Shown here piece after piece: positions 1-10,605 of a stretch of DNA of 64,000 nt. Source of the stretch: Trypanosoma brucei gambiense DAL972 (Eukaryota; Euglenozoa; Kinetoplastea; Trypanosomatida; Trypanosomatidae); assembly GCF_000210295.1 (NCBI RefSeq), contig NC_026735.1, positions 11,749-75,748 on the forward strand. The letters run 5' to 3'. The translations under genes were made by a program, and so were the position numbers. How positions within the stretch are numbered: the first letter of the stretch is position 1; the number at the start of each line of letters is the position of its first letter. The notes below the pieces were generated by a model that ran no database searches, was not told where the DNA came from, and worked only from the letters and a program-made list of their open reading frames with translations.

Positions 1-3000
1 TATTACGTGTTTTATTTTGAAAAAGCGTGTTATTACGTGTTTTATGTGTAAAAGCGTGTAATTAAGTGTTTTATTTTGAAAAAGCGTGTTATTACGTGTT
101 TTATGTAAAAAAGCGTGTAATTAAGTGTTTTATGTAAAAAAGCGTGTAATTAAGTGTTTTATGTAAAAAAGCGTGTTATTACGTGTTTTATGTGCAAAAG
201 CGTGTTATTAAGTGATTTATGTGTAAAAGCGTGTTTTTACGTGTTTTATTTTGAAAAAGCGTGTTATTACGTGTTTTATGTAAAAAAGCGTGTAATTAAG
301 TGTTATTTTGAAAAAGCGTGTTATTACGTGTTTTATGTGTACAAGCGTGTTATTACGTGTTTTATGTGTAAAAGCGTGTAATTACGTGTTTTATGTGTAA
401 AAGCGTGTAATTAAGTGTTTTATTTTGAAAAAGCGTGTTATTACGTGTTTTATGTGTACAAGCGTGTTATTACGTGTTTTATGTGTAAAAGCGTGTAATT
501 ACGTGTTTTATGTGTAAAAGCGTGTTTTTACGTGTTTTATTTTGAAAAAGCGTGTTATTACGTGTTTTATGTAAAAAAGCGTGTAATTAAGTGTTTTATT
601 TTGAAAAAGCGTGTTATTACGTGTTTTATGTGTACAAGCGTGTTATTACGTGTTTTATGTGTAAAAGCGTGTAATTAAGTGTTTTATTTTGAAAAAGCGT
701 GTTATTAAGTGTTTTATGTGTAAAAGCGTGTAATTAAGTGTTTTATGTAAAAAAGCGTGTTTTTACGTGTTTTATTTTGAAAAAGCGTGTTATTACGTGT
801 TTTATGTAAAAAAGCGTGTAATTAAGTGTTTTATTTTGAAAAAGCGTGTAATTAAGTGTTTTATTTTGAAAAAGCGTGTTATTACGTGTTTTATGTGTAC
901 AAGCGTGTTATTACGTGTTTTATTTTGAAAAAGCGTGTTATTACGTGTTTTATGTAAAAAAGCGTGTAATTAAGTGTTTTATTTTGAAAAAGCGTGTTAT
1001 TAAGTGTTTTATTTTGAAAAAGCGTGTTATTACGTATTTTATGTGTAAAAGCGTGTTATTACGTGTTTTATTTTGAAAAAGCGTGTTATTACGTGTTTTA
1101 TGTGTAAAAGCGTGTTATTACGTGTTTTATGTAAAAAAGCGTGTTATTAAGTGTTTTATGTGTAAAAGCGTGTTATTAAGTGTTTTATTTTGAAAAAGCG
1201 TGTTATTAAGTGTTTTATGTGTAAAAGCGTGTTATTAAGTGTTTTATTTTGAAAAAGCGTGTTATTAAGTATTTTATGTGTAAAAGCGTGTTATTACGTG
1301 TTTTATTTTGAAAAAGCGTGTTATTACGTGTTTTATGTAAAAAAGCGTGTAATTAAGTGTTTTATTTTGAAAAAGCGTGTTATTAAGTGTTTTATGTGCA
1401 AAAGCGTGTTATTAAGTGTTTTATGTGTAAAAGCGTGTTATTAAGTGTTTTATTTTGAAAAAGCGTGTTATTACGTGTTTTATTTTGAAAAAGCGTGTTA
1501 TTACGTGTTTTATGTAAAAAAGCGTGTAATTAAGTGTTTTATGTAAAAAAGCGTGTTATTAAGTGTTTTATGTGTAAAAGCGTGTTATTAAGTGTTTTAT
1601 TTTGAAAAAGCGTGTTATTAAGTGTTTTTTGTGTAAAAGCGTGTTATTAAGTGTTTTATTTTGAAAATGCGTGTAATTAAGTGTTTTATGTGCAAAAGCG
1701 TGTTATTAAGTGTTTTATGTGTAAAAGCGTGTAATTAAGTGTTTTATGTAAAAAAGCGTGTTATTACGTGTTTTTTGTGTAAAAGCGTGTTATTACGTGT
1801 TTTATTTTGAAAAAGCGTGTTATTAAGTGTTTTATTTTGAAAATGCGTGTTATTAAGTGTTTTATGTGCAAAAGCGTGTTATTAAGTGTTTTATGTGTAA
1901 AAGCGTGTTATTACGTGTTTTTTGTGTAAAAGCGTGTTATTACGTGTTTTATGTAAAAAAGCGTGTAATTAAGTGTTTTATGTGAAAAAGCGTGTTATTA
2001 AGTGTTTTATGTGTAAAAGCGTGTTATTAAGTGTTTTATTTTGAAAAAGCGTGTTATTAAGTGTTTTTTGTGTAAAAGCGTGTTATTAAGTGTTTTATTT
2101 TAAAAAGCGTGTAATTAAGTGTTTTATTTTGAAAAAGCGTGTTATTAAGTGTTTTATGTGTAAAAGCGTGTTATTAAGTGTTTTATGTGAAAAAGCGTGT
2201 TATTACGTGTTTTATTTTGAAAAAGCGTGTTATTACGTGTTTTATGTGAAAAAGCGTGTTATTACGTGTTTTATGTTGAAAAAGCGTGTTATTAAGTGTT
2301 TTATGTGTAAAAGCGTGTTATTAAGTGTTTTATTTTGAAAAAGCGTGTTATTAAGTGTTTTATGTGTAAAAGCGTGTTATTAAGTGTTTTATTTGAAAAA
2401 GCGTGTTATTACGTGTTTTATTTTGAAAAAGCGTGTTATTACGTGTTTTATGTAAAAAAGCGTGTTATTAAGTGTTTTATTTTGAAAAAGCGTGTTATTA
2501 AGTGTTTTATTTTGAAAAAGCGTGTTATTAAGTGTTTTATTTTGAAAAAGCGTGTTATTACGTGTTTTTTGTGAAAAAGCGTGTTATTAAGTGTTTTATT
2601 TTGAAAAAGCGTGTAATTAAGTGTTTTATTTTGAAAAAGCGTGTTATTAAGTGTTTTATGTGTAAAAGCGTGTTATTAAGTGTTTTATTTTGAAAGAGCG
2701 TGTTATTACGTATTTTATGTGTAAAAGCGTGTTATTACGTGTTTTATTTTGAAAAAGCGTGTTATTAAGTGTTTTATGTGTAAAAGCGTGTTATTACGTG
2801 TTTTATGTAAAAAAGCGTGTTATTAAGTGTTTTATGTGTAAAAGCGTGTTATTACGTGTTTTATTTTGAAAAAGCGTGTTATTACGTGTTTTATGTAAAA
2901 AAGCGTGTAATTAAGTGTTTTATTTTGAAAAAGCGTGTTATTACGTGTTTTATTTTGAAAAAGCGTGTTATTACGTGTTTTATGTGAAAAAGCGTGTTAT

Positions 3001-4280
3001 TAAGTGTTTTATGTGTAAAAGCGTGTTATTAAGTGTTTTATTTTGAAAAAGCGTGTAATTAAGTGTTTTATGTGTAAAAGCGTGTTATTACGTGTTTTAT
3101 TTTGAAAAAGCGTGTTATTACGTGTTTTATGTAAAAAAGCGTGTAATTAAGTGTTTTATTTTGAAAAAGCGTGTTATTAAGTGTTTTATTTTGAAAAAGC
3201 GTGTTATTAAGTGTTTTATGTGAAAAAGCGTGTTATTAAGTGTTTTATTTTGAAAAAGCGTGTTATTAAGTATTTTATGTGTAAAAGCGTGTTATTAAGT
3301 GTTTTATTTTGAAAAAGCGTGTTATTAAGTGTTTTATGTGTAAAAGCGTGTTATTACGTGTTTTATGTGAAAAAGCGTGTTATTAAGTGTTTTATGTGTA
3401 AAAGCGTGTTATTAAGTGTTTTATTTTGAAAAAGCGTGTTATTACGTGTTTTATGTAAAAAAGCGTGTTATTAAGTGTTTTATGTGAAAAAGCGTGTTAT
3501 TACGTGTTTTTTGTGTAAAAGCGTGTTATTACGTGTTTTATGTAAAAAAGCGTGTTATTACGTGTTTTATGTAAAAAAGCGTGTAATTAAGTGTTTTATT
3601 TTGAAAAAGCGTGTTATTACGTGTTTTATTTTGAAAAAGCGTGTTATTACGTGTTTTATTTTGAAAAAGCGTGTTTTTACGTGTTTTATTTTGAAAAAGC
3701 GTGTTATTACGTGTTTTATGTAAAAAAGCGTGTAATTAAGTGTTTTATTTTGAAAAAGCGTGTTATTACGTGTTTTATGTGTACAAGCGTGTTATTACGT
3801 GTTTTATTTTGAAAAAGCATGTTATTAAGTGTTTTATTTTGAAAAAGCGTGTAATTAAGTGTTTTATTTTGAAAAAGCGTGTTTTTACGTGTTTTATTTT
3901 GAAAATGCGTGTTATTACGTGTTTTATGTGTAAAAGCGTGTTATTACGTGTTTTATGTGTAAAAGCGTGTTATTAAGTGTTTTATGTGTAAAAGCGTGTT
4001 ATTAAGTGTTTTATTTTGAAAAAGCGTGTAATTAAGTGTTTTATGTGTAAAAGCGTGTAATTAAGTGTTTTATTTTGAAAAAGCGTGTTATTACGTGTTT
4101 TATTTTGAAAAAGCGTGTTTTTACGTGTTTTATTTTGAAAAAGCGTGTTATTACGTGTTTTATGTAAAAAAGCGTGTAATTAAGTGTTTTATTTTGAAAA
4201 AGCGTGTTATTACGTGTTTTATGTGTACAAGCGTGTTATTACGTGTTTTATTTTGAAAAAGCGTGTTATTACGTGTTTTT
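1..4280. repeat. AT-rich 29/30-bp tandem array, left block (candidate centromere)
   Basis: Seen: an uninterrupted head-to-tail array of 29- and 30-bp monomers. Each monomer has three parts: a variable dinucleotide (TTATTACG or TTATTAAG, also TAATTAAG), then TGTTTTAT, then a spacer of TTTGAAAAAGCG, GTGTAAAAGCG or GTAAAAAAGCG ending in TGT. Rarer variants (GTGTACAAGCG, TTTTTACG) mark duplicated blocks; the GTACAAGCG variant at 3781 recurs at 4225, 444 bp or about 15 monomers away. The 30-bp monomers keep reading frame, so short open frames exist, but they are by-products of the repeat and not genes. Known: T. brucei chromosomes have AT-rich centromeric arrays of several kb between gene clusters, next to retroelements, mapped by topoisomerase II cleavage. 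Inferred: this is that array for this chromosome. The left edge is the window edge, so the true length is unknown. Confidence 0.85.
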
Positions 4281-4380
4281 NNNNNNNNNNNNNNNNNNNN
4301 NNNNNNNNNNNNNNNNNNNNNNNNNNNNNNNNNNNNNNNNNNNNNNNNNNNNNNNNNNNNNNNNNNNNNNNNNNNNNNNN
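4281..4380. other. Assembly gap (100 N)
   Basis: Exactly 100 unspecified bases lie inside the tandem array. The round number indicates a placeholder, so the real amount of missing repeat is unknown. Monomer variants differ on the two sides, which fits a collapsed or unspanned stretch. Confidence 0.98.
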
Positions 4381-6545
4381 TAAGTGTTTTATGTAAAAAA
4401 GTGTGTTATTACGCATTTTATTTTGAAAAAGCGTGTTATTACGTGTTTTATTTTGAAAAAGCGTGTTATTAAGTGTTTTATGTGTAAAAGCGAGTTATTA
4501 AGTGTTTTATGTAAAAAAGTGTGTTATTACGTATTTTATTTTGAAAAAGCGTGTTATTAAGTGTTTTATGTGTAAAAGCGAGTTATTAAGTGTTTTATGT
4601 AAAAAAGTGTGTTATTACGTGTTTTATTTTGAAAAAGTGTGTTATTACGTGTTTTATGTGTAAAAGCGAGTTATTAAGTGTTTTATGTAAAAAAGTGTGT
4701 TATTACGTATTTTATTTTGAAAAAGCGTGTTATTACGTGTTTTATTTTGAAAAAGTGTGTTATTACGTGTTTTATTTTGAAAAAGCGTGTTATTACGTGT
4801 TTTATGTGTAAAAGCGAGTTATTACGTGTTTTATGTGTAAAAGCGAGTTATTAAGTGTTTTATGTAAAAAAGTGTGTTATTACGTATTTTATTTTGAAAA
4901 AGCGTGTTAAAACGTGTTTTATTTTGAAGAAGCGTGTTATTACGTGTTTTATTTTGAAAAAGCGTGTTATTACGTGTTTTATTTTGAAAAAGCGTGTTAT
5001 TACGTGTTTTATTTTGAAAAAGCGAGTTATTAAGTGTTTTATGTAAAAAAGTGTCTTATTACGTATTTTATTTAGAAAAAGCGAGTTATTAAGTGTTTTA
5101 TGTGTAAAAGCGAGTTATTAAGTGTTTTATGTGTAAAAGCGTGTTATTAAGTGTTTTATGTGTAAAAGCTTGTTATTAAGTGTTTTATGTAAAAAAGTGT
5201 GTTATTACGTATTTTATTTTGAAAAAGCGTGTTAAAACGTGTTTTATTTTGAAGAAGCGTGTTATTACGTGTTTTATTTTGAAAAAGCGTGTTATTACGT
5301 GTTTTATTTTGAAAAAGCGAGTTATTAAGTGTTTTATGTAAAAAAGTGTCTTATTACGTATTTTATTTTGAAAAAGCGAGTTATTAAGTGTTTTATGTGT
5401 AAAAGCGTGTTATTAAGTGTTTTATGTGTAAAAGCTTGTTATTAAGTGTTTTATGTAAAAAAGTGTGTTATTACGTGTTTTATTTTGAAAAAGCGAGTTA
5501 TTAAGTGTTTTATGTGTAAAAGCGAGTTATTAAGTGTTTTATGTAAAAAAGTGTGTTATTACGTATTTTATTTTGAAAAAGCGTGTTAAAACGTGTTTTA
5601 TTTTGAAGAAGCGTGTTATTACGTGTTTTATTTTGAAAAAGCGTGTTATTACGTGTCTTATGTAAAAAAGTGTGTTATTACGTGTTTTATTTTGAAAAAG
5701 CGTGTTATTAAGTGTTTTATGTGTAAAAGCGTGTTATTACGTATTTTATTTTGAAAAAGCGAGTTATTAAGTGTCTTATGTGTAAAAGCGAGTTATTAAG
5801 TGTTTTATGTGTAAAAGCGAGTTATTAAGTGTTTTATGTAAAAAAGTGTCTTATTACGTATTTTATTTTGAAAAAGCGAGTTATTACGTGTTTTATGTGT
5901 AAAAGCGAGTTATTAAGTGTTTTATGTGTAAAAGCGTGTTATTAAGTGTTTTATGTGTAAAAGCGTGTTATTAAGTGTTTTATGTGTAAAAGCGTGTTAT
6001 TACGTGTTTTATTTTGAAAAAGCGTGTTATTACGTGTCTTATGTGTAAAAGTGTGTTATTAAGTGTTTTATTTTGAAAAAGCGTGTTATTACGTGTTTTA
6101 TGTGTAAAAGCGTGTTATTAAGTGTTTTATGTGTAAAAGCGTGTTATTAAGTGTTTTATGTGTAAAAGCGTGTTATTACGTGTTTTATTTTGAAAAACCG
6201 TGTTATTAAGTGTTTTATGTGTAAAAGCGTGTTATTACGTATTTTATTTTGAAAAAGCGTGTTATTACGTGTTTTATTTTGAAAAAGCGTGTTATTACGT
6301 GTTTTATGTGTAAAAGCGTGTTATTGCTTGTTTTATGCACAAAAGCGTGTTATTACGTGTTTTATGTGCGAAAGCGTGTTATTACGTGTTTAATGTGCAA
6401 GAGCATGTCATTACGTGTTTTGTGTGCGAAAGCGTGTTATTATGTGTTTTATGTGCAAAAGCGTGTTCTTATGTGTGTGTTCTGTACGGAAGCGTTGAGA
6501 GTGGTATTTTAGCGTTTTATTTCGTAATGATATGTAATAACATGT
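4381..6545. repeat. 29/30-bp tandem array, right block with distinct variants and decaying edge
   Basis: The same monomer family continues, but variants rare or absent to the left become common: AAAAAAGTGTGTTATTACG, GCGAGTTATT and GTATTTTATTT. A block carrying the paired variants GTTAAAACG and TTGAAGAAGCG occurs at about 4906, 5231 and 5585. The spacings of 325 and 354 bp equal 11 and 12 monomers, so there is a higher-order repeat. From about 6325 onward monomers drift (GCTTGTTTTATGCAC, GTGCGAAAGCG, GTACGGAAGCG) and the array fades out by about 6545. A last recognisable remnant (ACGTTTTGTGCAAAAG) lies at 6576-6591. Decay at the edge with homogeneity inside is typical of satellite arrays. Confidence 0.85.
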
Positions 6546-6602
6546 TTTTTTTTTAAAGGAAATATTTAGTTGGTCACGTTTTGTGCAAAAGTACCAAACT
6601 TG

Positions 6603-6680
6603 CCCCGGACGCCGGCCACCTCATCGTGGCGCCAGGGTCCGAACCCATTCCAGAAGAAGGTCAAGTGCCCGTATTATACC
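6603..6680 (+). promoter_or_regulatory. Pr77-like 5' signature of ingi/L1Tc clade (promoter and HDV-like ribozyme candidate)
   Basis: The core CCGGCCACCTC, followed after a few bases by GTGGCGCCAGGGTCC (about 6612-6640), matches the conserved 5' hallmark shared by ingi, RIME, L1Tc and SIDER elements. In L1Tc this stretch acts as an internal promoter and its RNA folds as a hepatitis-delta-like self-cleaving ribozyme. Here the usual CCCTGGC at the very 5' end, which pairs with GCCAGGG, is not evident. Ribozyme activity is therefore doubtful. Confidence 0.6.
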
Positions 6681-6800
6681 CTGTCCGAAAGGATTGGACC
6701 AAACAACAGGCTTTCGACAACCAGAGAAGGAGCAAGCAGCAGCATCGGGACTCGGTTGAAGAAATATATTAGACTGCTCCTGTTCACGTACGAGCGCGCC

Positions 6801-6863
6801 TTGATTGGGATACATAGGTTTCTATTACTTATTAGCGCGCATGTTGAGCGTAATCCTGGTCCT
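6801..6863 (+). pseudogene. 2A-like ribosome-skipping peptide of the ingi ORF, degenerate
   Basis: The frame reads a hydrophobic stretch ending in HVERNPGP (core at 6840-6863). The consensus of functional 2A peptides is D-x-E-x-N-P-G-P. The glutamate and NPGP are kept, but the leading aspartate is histidine. Trypanosome ingi and L1Tc elements are known to carry 2A at the N-terminus of their polyprotein, which supports the element assignment. The upstream frame has no clear ATG, so the original start seems lost. Confidence 0.7.
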
Positions 6864-7499
6864 CAGATTCGCCGAGCCCGGTGGAATTCTGGGGATTTCT
6901 CCAGGGCAAAGTGGATCGCCTCAGCTGAGAAGCTCCACAAAGATATGGTAGTCTTCTGTTTATTTCAGGAGACTCACTTGGCAGCAGAAGAATGCTATGC
7001 ATTGAAAATCAGTGGGTACCAACAGGCTGGGATGGCACGCTGTCCACATGGTGGTGCGGTATAAATCATAGTCAAAAATGCCTTGGGAGTCATCCAAGGT
7101 CCGAAGGAAGAAGGTTTGCCTGAAAGAGTCTCGGCAACACTGATGTTTTCTGTTTATATAATATTAACTATAAGATCATCTTACTTCACACCGAAGCAAA
7201 ATGTCACTACCTCCACGCTTGAGAACCTTGAGAGCTCAAATAGACAACTGGTTATAGGTTCCGATACAAACTCACATCATGAGCTATGGGACGCGCTTCG
7301 CCTAAGTGATACTGCAGGAGAATTTGTTGTAAACTGGTATCCTCAAAACGATATCAAAATTGCAAGTGATGGCACACCACAAGGAAAAATATGCCTCACA
7401 TGGCAACTATGTCGTCTCCCGACGTTACGATGTACAGAGACCGCGAAGTCACAAGATGTTAGGCAAACCTCAGTCCAGATAGTGACAACTACTAGATAA
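6864..7499 (+). pseudogene. ingi AP-like endonuclease domain, broken
   Basis: The same frame as the 2A peptide continues through one stop at 7062-7064. Endonuclease landmarks remain: QETHL (catalytic glutamate) near 6968, and a GSDTNSHHELWD segment near 7258-7293 corresponding to the D-x-N-x-H-H motif. The C-terminal S-D-H motif was not found. The frame then terminates at 7499 and coding-like sequence resumes in another frame. Confidence 0.7.
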
Positions 7500-7509
7500 C
7501 GTTTGAGGT

Positions 7510-9068
7510 ATGTATTGGGATTGGTGTAGAAATGGTCGCAATTACAATGACACGAATGGCGTTGTAATGGTTGGAAAAAAAGCAAGTTGGTTGAAGTTTA
7601 GAAAAGTGTGTAACGTAACAGTGGTGAAAAAATTAAGGAAGTCGAGAAGGAACGTGGATGCCATGAATAAGGCAGTGAATAAAGGAATTCGCATAGCAGC
7701 AAATAAAACAATACCGAAAGGTAAGGGAGTATCGCCACATTTCTGGACACGAGAACTGACAGAACTGGACTCAAAAATAAGGGAGTGTACAAGTGAAAAT
7801 CATATAGAGATGCCCTTTTTTACAAGAGAAGGAAGGTTTTCGCTGAAACGTCCATACAACGATGGAACAAAAATATGTCGAAGATGTCAGTGACCGATAT
7901 TAAAAGATCGAGTTTATTCAAGCCCATATATGCACCGCGAGCACTGATATCGTCAGTTCTGGTAGTGAATGGACACCCTCTAACATGCAGACAGAAAGAT
8001 AATAAGATAGCACAAATGTATAGAGGGCGGTTGACAAAAGCGACAGATGCTCCTCCCATGAGTACGCCTTATCGAGTGAGCGGAGAATTCGCACCGATAG
8101 TAATGGCAGCACTTGGGACAGCACTGAAGGATCTCTCTTCAGGTACTGCCCCTGGTAAAGACGATATAAATTGTGAACAGGTGAAGCAATTAGGACACTG
8201 CAGCAAGAAATGTGTCCTCAAGCTCTTCAACTCTAACTTAAAGGGAAACCTAGTGCCTGAAAAATGTAAGCGGGGCGTTATCGTCGCACTACTCAAACCC
8301 AACAAAACGGCCAAGTGTATGTTATCATTCCGGCTCATCGCGCTCACTAACATCCTCTGTAATCTCATGGAGAGGATTGTAGCGCAATACATGCGAGACA
8401 AAGTAGAGTGTAAGATGAAACCACATTGCTGTGGTTTTCGTTCGGGGAGATCTATGTTGTTAGACGCCCCGATGACACTCACAGAATCAGTGATACATAG
8501 AGTAGCAGGAGGGAACACTACCGAGGTATTCATAGATTGTGCGAGGGCATTTGACTCTGTGGACCACAGGTGCATAATAGATGTATTAAAAAGATAAAAA
8601 GTAAACATGGGCCTTATTTTGTGTGTTGCTAATTTCCTGGAGGGACGGGCTGCATTAGTACGAATAAACAACACCCTCTCAAATAAAATACAATTCACGT
8701 GTGGTGTTCCACAAGGTTCCGTGCTGGGGTCGTTGCTATTCATTATCGCAATGGACTCCCTAAGCGCGAAATTAAATGCCATTGTAGCCATTAAACACTG
8801 CTTCTTCGCAGGCGACTTCACGATAGTATGCTCTTACACTGACCGAGAAGCTATTCGGCAGACGCTGCAAACAGGATTGGATTGTATAGCGACCTGGTCA
8901 ACAGGGCACTATATGGAGGTGTCTGCAGAAAAAAAGGAATACACGTTCTATGTGGTTAAAGGGAGACAAAGACTCATTGCACCTAATGCTAAAAAAGCAC
9001 AGATAAAAGAAGAAGAGAAATTCCAGACTCCTTGGGATGAGAATACAGCCACACAAAGGGCTGAGTAA
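7510..9068 (+). pseudogene. ingi reverse transcriptase region, frameshifted and catalytically altered
   Basis: A linker in one frame (7510-7893, with the FWTRELTELD segment) overlaps the RT domain in another frame (7875-8597, then 8607-9068 across a stop at 8595-8597). RT motifs present are GTAPGKDDI, FRLIALTNIL, motif A FIDCARAFDSVDH and motif B GVPQGSVLG. Motif C, normally F-A-D-D, is FAGD near 8806, so one of the paired catalytic aspartates is lost. Confidence 0.8.
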
Positions 9069-9640
9069 GCAAACATCCACACACCTTTCAAAGAGAAGCA
9101 AATATGAGATTAATGAAACTACAGTCTGTTGCATCACCTGAATGGTGTACAAGTAAAGAAAGAGTCGGAGAATTTTACTTAGCCTTAATCCAAGAAAAGT
9201 AATGCTATGGTATCTCTTCATGGTGGGCCAATACTTCTCCATTAAACAAGGAGAAGCTTGAACAAGTACAAGCACAGGAGGCACATGTTATCGCGGGTAT
9301 TTCAAAGTATACAAATTCGCAAGATGCCATGAAGGAGTCCAGCCCTCACAAGAGATGATATTGCTCACAGAAGAGCAATAGAATAATATTTAAAAAGTAG
9401 AGCGAACGGTAAGGTATCTGTCGACACAGTGGGAAAAAATGTTCCCACCCAGTCATCCGATACACACATGACTGCAGAGTGTATCACACTTGTATGAGGA
9501 AGTAGACAAGCTGGAGAATCACACACGGCAAGCATATTACAGCTGGCGAGGAAACAATACTTCAACACAACACCAGGTGGCCCCCATTCTGACGTTTGTG
9601 ACAGAGAGAAAAAAGGCACACAATACAAAGGGTACGTAGA
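9063..9640 (+). pseudogene. ingi RT-RNase H linker, unreadable
   Basis: No long frame is open here on the + strand. The position between the RT and RNase H remnants marks it as the thumb/linker part of the element, scrambled by indels. The minus-strand open frames across it carry no recognisable motif. Confidence 0.5.
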
Positions 9641-9922
9641 TTCAAAGACTACGATTATAAAGTGTGGGCGGATGGGTCAGTGATACTGGACGAATCCTCT
9701 GGTGCCGGCGCGATAATATACCCTAGACAAGGTAATGCGGTAAAAGTGAGGAAAGGAACAGGCAGGTTATCGTGCAGCTACGGAGCCGAGTGTGCAGCTA
9801 TGGAGACAGGACTTATGAAACTCAAGTCAGTAATAAAGATCAACGAGAGTAGAAAAACGAAAGTGGCAATATTCACAGACTCTTTATCTTTGTTAATTGC
9901 ACTTAAAACGGTCCTGCGGTAG
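9641..9922 (+). pseudogene. ingi RNase H domain remnant
   Basis: The + strand frame reads YKVWADGSV (first catalytic aspartate), then YGAECAAMETGL (catalytic glutamate), then FTDSLSLLIAL (T-D-S motif with the third acidic residue), ending at a stop at 9920-9922. This order and spacing is that of type I RNase H in non-LTR elements. It lies in a different frame from the RT domain. The only initiating codon upstream in this frame would be GTG, so it is part of a dead polyprotein and not a gene. Confidence 0.75.
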
Positions 9923-10605
9923 TGACAGATTGCATACTGCGACACATATGGAATCTGATCATATACTTCATGAGGCTGAGAGTAGCCATGTAACTTCAGT
10001 TTGAGGTTCCGCATTGCTAAATCCAGAAAAATGATAAAGTGAACGAGCTTGTAAACTGAGGAAACCACATGCAGCAAACCGACCATGCAAGGATCACTAA
10101 CATTGTCACAGGTATAACGCGTTAATTATGTTATAAGGCACAACGAAACTTTACGGAAGGCCTGCACCCAAACACACACCACAGTAGTGCTTTACTAAAC
10201 CATATAAAACCGACAACAGAAAACAAGGAGATAGAGAGGGAAGATGAGTGACTGTTAGCTTAATTTAGAACAGGGACTTCAAAACATTTTGGATCGTAAT
10301 ATATGGTGATTAAACGAAGGGTTGATGAACTGGAGTGTCGATAGTATACAAACCACACGGGTAACATTCTCAATAATTTCCCTGCCCCCACTCAAAACAC
10401 TAACGATGGAAGAAACTAAGGAAAGCAAGGTTGTAATAGCTACAAGAGAAGATAACTCGGTTATCTGCATAGTTTGCAACATCGTGTGCGCAAGAGGAGC
10501 GTGAATTGTTCACATGATGAAAATACATCATGGGTTCGTGAAAATACACTAGCTGCATTAAAGATGGCGCCAAGAGCAGCACAGGCGTGTAATTGTGTCT
10601 ATTGA

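Noticed and set aside
154..5046. Many 60-82 codon frames within the tandem array encoding KKRVITCF-type peptides
   Set aside because: They arise because 30-bp monomers preserve frame. The peptide is only the translated repeat and breaks wherever a 29-bp unit occurs.
1..6545. CRISPR array interpretation of the regular repeats
   Set aside because: There are no unique spacers; the units are head-to-tail variants of a single satellite monomer in a eukaryotic genome.
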